A DNA stretch of 64,000 bases from positions 124,001 through 188,000 of the forward strand of contig NC_081340.1 in assembly GCF_022539665.2 (NCBI RefSeq), given 5' to 3'. Positions 56,927-64,000 of the stretch are shown here, one piece after another. The position numbers and the translations under genes were made by a program. Positions within the stretch are counted from its first letter, which is position 1. Every line of letters begins with the position of its first letter. The notes under the pieces are model-generated. The model saw only the letters and a list, made by a program, of their open reading frames with translations. It ran no database searches and was not told where the DNA came from. This stretch comes from Daphnia carinata (Eukaryota; Arthropoda; Branchiopoda; Diplostraca; Daphniidae).

Positions 56927-59900
56927 ATGATTAAGATTATCACTCTTAATATAAACGGAATAAAAGATAGCAGCAAACAACAATTTTTAAATAAATTTCT
57001 TAGTAAACACAAGCCAGATATTTTGTCTTTGCAAGAAACTAATATTAACACGCTTATTGACCTTCATATAGATTATGTAGCAGTCATAAATAATAACATC
57101 GAGAACAAAAGATCTGGAACTATCATTATATACAAAAAAGAAATAGAAGTAATTGAAATAGAAAAGGAAGAATCGGGAAGAATAATAAGAGTGCATTTCA
57201 AAGATTTTATCATTGTAAATATATACGCCCCAACCCAAAACGAGACAGCAGCAAACAGACATTTATTCTTCCTTCACGTTTTACCGAAATTTTTAAAAGC
57301 TAACGATGAAAACACAATAATTCTAGGGGATTTTAACTGTATAATTGACGCAAGAGATAGAGAAGGAATAAAAAAAAAATAAATCACCAACTCAAAAATC
57401 TGATTGATCGACTAAAATATATCGATGCTTTTAGAACGATGAACCCAGATGCGAAAACGTACACTTTTATCAGCCCAAATGGAAAATCGAGAATCGATAG
57501 AATCTATATACAGTCAAAGCACAAACATATCATAAGAAATTGCACCAATGTAAATTTTGCATATAGTGACCACATAGCTGTCATGTTAGAATTGGAGGGA
57601 ACCATATGTAAACCAGTGAAAAAAAACATATTATGGAAACTTAATACCAGTGTACTTGAAGACCCAGATTTTCAGGAAGAATTGGAAAATTTTATTTTAA
57701 AAGCAAAAAGGAAATTACACGAGTATCCATCTATAGTAGATTGGTGGGAAAAAGAAATAAAGGAAAAATTTAGAAAACTAAGTCAAAAATTCTGCAAAAA
57801 CAAAACGAAAGAAAAGAACACAATGAAAAAATTTTATGAAAAATGCCTCGATCAAGTAAAATCAGAAATTGATAATGGAGGAAGAAATTTGGAAGATTAT
57901 TATTTATTTAAAAATAAATTAAAAGACATTCACAAGATAGAGGAAAATGGAAAACAAATCAGGGGAAAACTAAATTACCTAGTAAATAATGAGGTCAGCA
58001 CAGTAGCGAACTTAATTAAAGAAAAGACTAATGGAGAAGGTCGAACTATAAAGCACTTGGAAAGCAATGGAACGCAGAAGAAGGAAATACACGAAACAAT
58101 ACATGATTTTTACAAAGAACTATACACATTGAAAAATCACGATATACAAGAACGATGGGCCATTTTAGAAAACATACAACCTATCTTAACAGAAGATATT
58201 AATCAACAACTTGTAAAATTGATTTCGGAAAGTGAAGTTTTAAATGCAATAAATACACTACAGGAAGGAAGATCGCCAGGTATCGATGGATTGCCCATTG
58301 AGTTTTATAAGAAAATTTGGCCTTTTTTAAAGAATGAAATTACGAACATGTTCAGATTTATTTTAAATTCCAATAATCTTAGCAAAACGCAATCGAGTGG
58401 AATAATTACTCTTATACACAAAGGAGGTAGCAAAACCGTATTAGGGAACTGGAGACCAATTAGCCTCTTATGTTCTGACTACAAGATTTTAGCAAAAATT
58501 TTAACCATAAGACTTAAAAATATTTTACCAAACATTATCAGTAAAGAACAAACCGGTGGGATTCAAAACAGAGATATAACGCAGAATTTACTAACATTTA
58601 GAAATATTATTGAATATTTCTCAACAGAAGAGCAATATGATACTGAAAGAGGGAATGCATATTTGTATAGAAACAGAACAAGAGGAGCAGCAATTGTAAG
58701 TCTCGATTTTGAAAAAGCTTACGACATGGTAGATAGAACATTTTTATATGAAGTACTACTCAAATTTGGTTTCCATGACACTTTTATTAATTATATACAA
58801 ATTTTATACGAAAACTCAACTAGTAAAGTTTTTATCAACAAAGCACTTGGAGAAGAAATTCTCCTAACAAGAGGGGTAAGACAGGGATGTCCATTGGCAA
58901 TGTATTTATATATCATTTTTATTGAGCCCTTTCTTAGATTACTGAAAAAAGAAATTGAACCAATAAAAATAGCCCAGGCAAGTCACCAAGTTAGTGCGTT
59001 CGTAGACGACATTTCAATTTTTATTAACAAACCGACGGAACTAACAAAACTGGAACGATGCATTGAAGTCTTCGAGAAGGCCACAAATTCAAGAGTTAAT
59101 AAAGGAAAATCTCATTTTTTAAAAATAGGTAGCCGTGCAGAAGTAATCCCATGGCCAGATACTTGGATAAAACCAGTGGAGAAAATGAAAATGCTTGGAA
59201 TATGTTGGCACGAAAACATTTCAACAACAATTGACCAAAACTGCACCACACTAGTTACAAAAATACAGCAAACTATACAAAACACTTTTAACAGACTATT
59301 AACAATACAACAAAAAGTAACATTTTTTAACAGTTTTATTGTTCCTAGGTTATCACATTTAGCAAAAATTTTACCAATACCAAAACAATATTCAGACAAA
59401 ATTCAACAGTTAGGACACAATTTCATATGGAGGCATCAGCTAGAAAGCATAGCAAAAAAAGAGCTTTACCAAACTATACCAGAAGGGGGTTTAAATCTTG
59501 TCAATACAAAAGTAAAGTACAATTCTCTTTTTTTAAAAACAATTTTAAATGATTTCACGGACATAACAAATGGAGAAAATAGTAAAGTCTTAAAATATTG
59601 GATTGGTCTTAAATTAAGAAACATTTTTCCAGTGAACCCAGGACCAAACTGTGAAACACCTCCAAAATTTTTAGTATCATCAACTGAATATATAATAAAT
59701 TTATCAGAAACGAAAAACTTAACCCAGGAAATTACAGCCAAAGAAATTTACGCTAGTCTAATAAAGGAAGAACAAAAACCTCCAAAGATCATCTCAAAAT
59801 GTCCCAATATAAATTTTAAACCTGGCTTTAAAGCAATAACGAAAAAGTTTTTATCTCCACTATTAAAAGAACACATGTTTTTACAAATTCACAATGTTCT

Positions 59901-60276
59901 CCCAACAAAAGATAGATTAATAAAATGCAAGCAAGATATTAACCCAAAATGCGATCAGTGCGATCAACACGAAAATATAGATCACTTATTTAATTGTAAA
60001 ATAACAAAACCAGCTGTACAAATAGTCAAAAGGAAAATCTCAGCAATGTATAATAACACTTTCATTCCAACTAAACAACAAATTTATTTATTTGACTTTC
60101 CAGAAAAACCAAAGAAAAGTCAAAATAAGGCAATATTTTTAGCAGCTAACCTCAGTTTAATTATATGGAAGAAAAGGAAAAAACTAAATTTCATGTATTA
60201 TTTTATTAATTCAATTAAAATCTTAGAAAATGAAATAAGAAATTACCCAGATTATCAAAAATGGTTTGACACTTAA
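56927..60276 (+). CDS. LINE ORF2 protein: endonuclease-reverse transcriptase, one frameshift
   Basis: Starts at ATG 56927. The endonuclease shows TLNING, LQETN, GDFN and, past the break, SDH (about 57560-57573). After codon 151 the frame stops at TAA 57380, just past an A10 run (57370-57379). The next frame carries on the endonuclease directly, so a single one-base indel in the run explains it, and two ORFs (56927-57382, 57439-60276) appear as one gene of about 1116 codons. RT has SPGIDGLP, a WRPISLL block, SLDFEKAYD, GVRQGCPL and the active site FVDD (58999-59010, versus the more usual FADD). The C-terminal finger C-x2-C-x7-H-x3-C lies at 59950-59997. Function by family: nicks target DNA and copies its RNA in place. 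Confidence 0.9.
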
Positions 60277-60296
60277 CATTTTGTAAACATACAGCA

Positions 60297-60310
60297 GTGC
60301 CACCTAGTAT
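60297..60310 (-). promoter_or_regulatory. CTCF-like motif 1 in LINE 3' UTR
   Basis: Minus strand ATACTAGGTGGCAC fits 12 of 14 consensus positions and shares the 10-mer GCCACCTAGT with the 5S spacer. Also in the truncated LINE (38985-38998). Confidence 0.4.
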
Positions 60311-60332
60311 AAAACATTAAAACCATTCAAGG

Positions 60333-60346
60333 ACGCCATCTACTAA
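60333..60346 (-). promoter_or_regulatory. CTCF-like motif 2 in LINE 3' UTR
   Basis: Minus strand TTAGTAGATGGCGT fits 11 of 14 positions; adjacent to the poly-A tail and absent from the truncated LINE. Confidence 0.3.
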
Positions 60347-60427
60347 AAAAAAAAAAAAAAAAAAAATTAAAAATAAAAAAAAAAAAAAAAAAATTAAAAA
60401 AATCAAAAAAAAAAAAAAAAAAAAAAA

Positions 60428-60521
60428 GAATGTTTTCCGTGAAAAAGCTACGTCGGTAAATTTTATATTCCGTTAGTATCCTAGATGGGTGACCGTGCTT
60501 GGGAATACGGGATGCTGTTGG
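60428..60521 (+). pseudogene. Scrambled 5S/spacer mosaic after LINE tail
   Basis: Alternates spacer-like (GAATGTTTTCCGTGAAAAAG, TAAATTTTATATT) and 5S-like pieces (AGCTACGTCGG, CCGTTAG..., CTAGATGGGTGACCG, CTTGGGAATACGGGATGCTG), then an A23 run (60524-60546). Either complex repair or a poor consensus. Confidence 0.7.
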
Positions 60522-60546
60522 TTAAAAAAAAAAAAAAAAAAAAAAA

Positions 60547-60616
60547 GTTAAGCTACGTCGGGTTCCGTTAGTACCTAGATGGGTGACCGCTTGGGAATAC
60601 GGGATGCTGTTGGCAT
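60547..60616 (+). pseudogene. 5S gene D0, 3' part (nt 51-120)
   Basis: Begins at GTTAAGC straight after an A-run and then follows the consensus to the 3' end and terminator. Probably the right half of the gene split by the LINE. Confidence 0.85.
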
Positions 60617-60960
60617 CAAAACTTTTATATCCACCTAGCCGTGTTTGGATGAATAACAGGGAAGTACGAACCATCTCGTGGTGAATTCTAGTATTTTCTA
60701 AAACGCCACCTAGTGGTCAGTTTTGAAATTTCATCTTCTATAAACTAGAGGTATTTTAAAACGAAATACAAAAAGAATGGTGCATTTCCGTGAGAAAAGT
60801 GACCTCTTTCAAGAAAGTGAATTTTATATGTTTGCATTTTTGTGGTTGACCGAACGCGATGGTTACCAGTCCAATATCCTTAACTATATAAATCAATTGT
60901 ACTTGTGCTGGTTTTAATGGACATTACTGGAGTGTATTCATTTTATTTTGGAACTGAATT

Positions 60961-61080
60961 GTCAACGGCCATACCACGTAGAACAAACCTTGTCTCGTCA
61001 GCTCCAGGAAGTTAAGCTACGTCGGGTTCCGTTAGTACCTAGATGGGTGACCGCTTGGGAATACGGGATGCTGTTGGCAT
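60961..61080 (+). rRNA. 5S rRNA gene D1
   Basis: Consensus gene. Confidence 0.86.
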
Positions 61081-61424
61081 CAAAACTTTTATATCCACCT
61101 AGCCGTTTTTGGATGAATCACAGGGAAGTACGAACCATCTCGTGGTGAATTCTAGTATTTTCTAAAACGCCACCTAGTGGTCAGTTTTGAAATTTCATCT
61201 TCTATAAACTAGAGGTATTTTAAAACGAAATACAAAAAGAATGGTGCATTTCCGTGAGAAAAGTGACCTCTTTCAAGAAAGTGAATTTTATATGTTTGCA
61301 TTTTTGTGGTTGACCGAACGCGATGGTTACCAGTCCAATATCCTTAACTATATAAATCAATTGTACTTGTGCTGGTTTTAATGGACATTACTGGAGTGTA
61401 TTCATTTTATTTTGGAACTGAATT

Positions 61425-61544
61425 GTCAACGGCCATACCACGTAGAACAAACCTTGTCTCGTCAGCTCCAGGAAGTTAAGCTACGTCGGGTTCCGTTAGT
61501 ACCTAGATGGGTGACCGCTTGGGAATACGGGATGCTGTTGGCAT
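61425..61544 (+). rRNA. 5S rRNA gene D2
   Basis: Consensus gene; one T lost in the following spacer. Confidence 0.86.
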
Positions 61545-61887
61545 CAAAACTTTTATATCCACCTAGCCGTTTTTGGATGAATCACAGGGAAGTACGAACC
61601 ATCTCGTGGTGAATTCTAGTATTTTCTAAAACGCCACCTAGTGGTCAGTTTGAAATTTCATCTTCTATAAACTAGAGGTATTTTAAAACGAAATACAAAA
61701 AGAATGGTGCATTTCCGTGAGAAAAGTGACCTCTTTCAAGAAAGTGAATTTTATATGTTTGCATTTTTGTGGTTGACCGAACGCGATGGTTACCAGTCCA
61801 ATATCCTTAACTATATAAATCAATTGTACTTGTGCTGGTTTTAATGGACATTACTGGAGTGTATTCATTTTATTTTGGAACTGAATT

Positions 61888-62007
61888 GTCAACGGCCATA
61901 CCACGTAGAACAAACCTTGTCTCGTCAGCTCCAGGAAGTTAAGCTACGTCGGGTTCCGTTAGTACCTAGATGGGTGACCGCTTGGGAATACGGGATGCTG
62001 TTGGCAT
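61888..62007 (+). rRNA. 5S rRNA gene D3
   Basis: Consensus gene; following spacer has AAAAAGAGAATAC instead of AAAACGAAATAC. Confidence 0.86.
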
Positions 62008-62352
62008 CAAAACTTTTATATCCACCTAGCCGTTTTTGGATGAATCACAGGGAAGTACGAACCATCTCGTGGTGAATTCTAGTATTTTCTAAAACGCCAC
62101 CTAGTGGTCAGTTTTGAAATTTCATCTTCTATAAACTAGAGGTATTTTAAAAAGAGAATACAAAAAGAATGGTGCATTTCCGTGAGAAAAGTGACCTCTT
62201 TCAAGAAAGTGAATTTTATATGTTTGCATTTTTGTGGTTGACCGAACGCGATGGTTACCAGTCCAATATCCTTAACTATATAAATCAATTGTACTTGTGC
62301 TGGTTTTAATGGACATTACTGGAGTGTATTCATTTTATTTTGGAACTGAATT

Positions 62353-62472
62353 GTCAACGGCCATACCACGTAGAACAAACCTTGTCTCGTCAGCTCCAGG
62401 AAGTTAAGCTACGTCGGGTTCCGTTAGTACCTAGATGGGTGACCGCTTGGGAATACGGGATGCTGTTGGCAT
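62353..62472 (+). rRNA. 5S rRNA gene D4
   Basis: Consensus gene. Confidence 0.86.
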
Positions 62473-62816
62473 CAAAACTTTTATATCCACCTAGCCGTTT
62501 TTGGATGAATCACAGGGAAGTACGAACCATCTCGTGGTGAATTCTAGTATTTTCTAAAACGCCACCTAGTGGTCAGTTTTGAAATTTCATCTTCTATAAA
62601 CTAGAGGTATTTTAAAACGAAATACAAAAAGAATGGTGCATTTCCGTGAGAAAAGTGACCTCTTTCAAGAAAGTGAATTTTATATGTTTGCATTTTTGTG
62701 GTTGACCGAACGCGATGGTTACCAGTCCAATATCCTTAACTATATAAATCAATTGTACTTGTGCTGGTTTTAATGGACATTACTGGAGTGTATTCATTTT
62801 ATTTTGGAACTGAATT

Positions 62817-62936
62817 GTCAACGGCCATACCACGTAGAACAAACCTTGTCTCGTCAGCTCCAGGAAGTTAAGCTACGTCGGGTTCCGTTAGTACCTAGAT
62901 GGGTGACCGCTTGGGAATACGGGATGCTGTTGGCAT
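62817..62936 (+). rRNA. 5S rRNA gene D5
   Basis: Consensus gene. Confidence 0.86.
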
Positions 62937-63280
62937 CAAAACTTTTATATCCACCTAGCCGTTTTTGGATGAATCACAGGGAAGTACGAACCATCTCGTG
63001 GTGAATTCTAGTATTTTCTAAAACGCCACCTAGTGGTCAGTTTTGAAATTTCATCTTCTATAAACTAGAGGTATTTTAAAACGAAATACAAAAAGAATGG
63101 TGCATTTCCGTGAGAAAAGTGACCTCTTTCAAGAAAGTGAATTTTATATGTTTGCATTTTTGTGGTTGACCGAACGCGATGGTTACCAGTCCAATATCCT
63201 TAACTATATAAATCAATTGTACTTGTGCTGGTTTTAATGGACATTACTGGAGTGTATTCATTTTATTTTGGAACTGAATT

Positions 63281-63400
63281 GTCAACGGCCATACCACGTA
63301 GAACAAACCTTGTCTCGTCAGCTCCAGGAAGTTAAGCTACGTCGGGTTCCGTTAGTACCTAGATGGGTGACCGCTTGGGAATACGGGATGCTGTTGGCAT
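63281..63400 (+). rRNA. 5S rRNA gene D6
   Basis: Consensus gene. Confidence 0.86.
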
Positions 63401-63744
63401 CAAAACTTTTATATCCACCTAGCCGTTTTTGGATGAATCACAGGGAAGTACGAACCATCTCGTGGTGAATTCTAGTATTTTCTAAAACGCCACCTAGTGG
63501 TCAGTTTTGAAATTTCATCTTCTATAAACTAGAGGTATTTTAAAACGAAATACAAAAAGAATGGTGCATTTCCGTGAGAAAAGTGACCTCTTTCAAGAAA
63601 GTGAATTTTATATGTTTGCATTTTTGTGGTTGACCGAACGCGATGGTTACCAGTCCAATATCCTTAACTATATAAATCAATTGTACTTGTGCTGGTTTTA
63701 ATGGACATTACTGGAGTGTATTCATTTTATTTTGGAACTGAATT

Positions 63745-63864
63745 GTCAACGGCCATACCACGTAGAACAAACCTTGTCTCGTCAGCTCCAGGAAGTTAAG
63801 CTACGTCGGGTTCCGTTAGTACCTAGATGGGTGACCGCTTGGGAATACGGGATGCTGTTGGCAT
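63745..63864 (+). rRNA. 5S rRNA gene D7
   Basis: Consensus gene; last one in the window. Confidence 0.86.
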
Positions 63865-64000
63865 CAAAACTTTTATATCCACCTAGCCGTTTTTGGATGA
63901 ATCACAGGGAAGTACGAACCATCTCGTGGTGAATTCTAGTATTTTCTAAAACGCCACCTAGTGGTCAGTTTTGAAATTTCATCTTCTATAAACTAGAGGT

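Larger units (their letters stand above)
55511..60427 (+). mobile_element. Non-LTR retrotransposon (LINE), near full length, inside a 5S gene
   Basis: Two ORFs, a short 3' UTR and an A-rich tail (60345-60427) with no LTRs: a target-primed non-LTR element. ORF2 has an APE endonuclease followed by RT and a C-terminal Cys/His finger. The RT blocks NWRPISLL.DYKILAKIL and SPGIDGLP resemble the L1/Tx1 group. Tx1-clade families include sequence-specific ones, among them the zebrafish 5S-gene inserter Mutsu (known family). AT-rich, A-biased codon use contrasts with the LTR element. Confidence 0.95.
60277..60427 (+). other. LINE 3' UTR and poly-A tail
   Basis: About 68 bp of 3' UTR then A-rich tail broken by single T and C bases. 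Confidence 0.85.
60428..64000 (+). repeat. 5S rDNA tandem array D (7 full genes, continues past window)
   Basis: 464-bp plus-strand units with GTGGTGAATTC and TTCAAGAAAG...TATATG spacers, the subtype of the even dimer members in array A. Very uniform. Begins with a scrambled 5S/spacer piece and a partial gene. Confidence 0.92.

Noticed and set aside
7633..63932. Recurring 66-aa and 80-aa reading frames in every unit that look like a conserved protein family
   Set aside because: They start at TTG 13 bases before the 5S gene and simply translate the 5S rRNA; the sequence is conserved as RNA. Those in the HOR are longer only because a stop codon is changed downstream.
7428..64000. 5S-derived SINE rather than 5S genes
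   Set aside because: No 3' tail, no target duplications, strictly tandem head-to-tail units with full-length 5S and terminator; a 5S-derived satellite remains possible.

Overview
The window is animal nuclear DNA, most likely from an arthropod (inferred, not proven). It contains no host protein-coding gene. It is a large 5S rRNA gene cluster invaded by retrotransposons. The host guess rests on eukaryotic 5S genes in ~464-bp tandem units, a Ty3/gypsy element with an envelope gene of the insect errantivirus/baculovirus-F style, and an AT-rich two-ORF LINE.

Layout. 1-7427: 3' part of a Ty3/gypsy-type env-bearing LTR element (gag, pol and env in one open frame, 3' LTR 7162-7427). 7428-17551: array A, 21 full 5S genes plus one truncated, all on the minus strand. 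17552-21425: 5' part of a second copy of the same element (5' LTR, leader, gag, part of pol), increasingly broken toward a 100-N gap (21426-21525). 21526-38120: array B, 35 minus-strand 5S genes in 466-bp units, ending in a gap (38121-38220). 38221-39031: 3' fragment of a LINE. 39034-55410: array C, 37 full plus one cut 5S gene, now on the plus strand; its right part is an 801-bp two-gene higher-order repeat. 55411-55510: gap. 55511-60427: near full-length LINE (ORF1, ORF2 with one frameshift, poly-A). 60428-64000: array D, seven full plus-strand 5S genes after rearranged 5S pieces. In total 100 full-length 5S genes are visible.

The 66-80 aa reading frames that recur at every unit are not proteins: each is a read-through of the 120-nt 5S gene from a TTG codon. 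The 5S sequence keeps the internal promoter region, all five helices and a downstream T4 terminator, but differs from typical animal 5S in helix III/loop C.

How the parts relate. Both LTR elements sit at the same TATATA site in the 5S spacer. The complete LINE lies inside a 5S gene: the gene is cut at about nt 33 on the left and resumes at nt 51 on the right. This suggests a 5S-targeting LINE resembling the Tx1/L1 group. Nearly every 5S unit carries a near-perfect CTCF-type motif (CCACTAGGTGGCG) in fixed position and orientation, and related motifs occur in the 3' regions of both retroelements. The cluster may thus be a dense array of architectural-protein sites shared by host rDNA and its parasites; this is inference. 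Gaps, the strand reversal at 38.1 kb and scrambled junctions mean the long-range order may be partly an assembly product.
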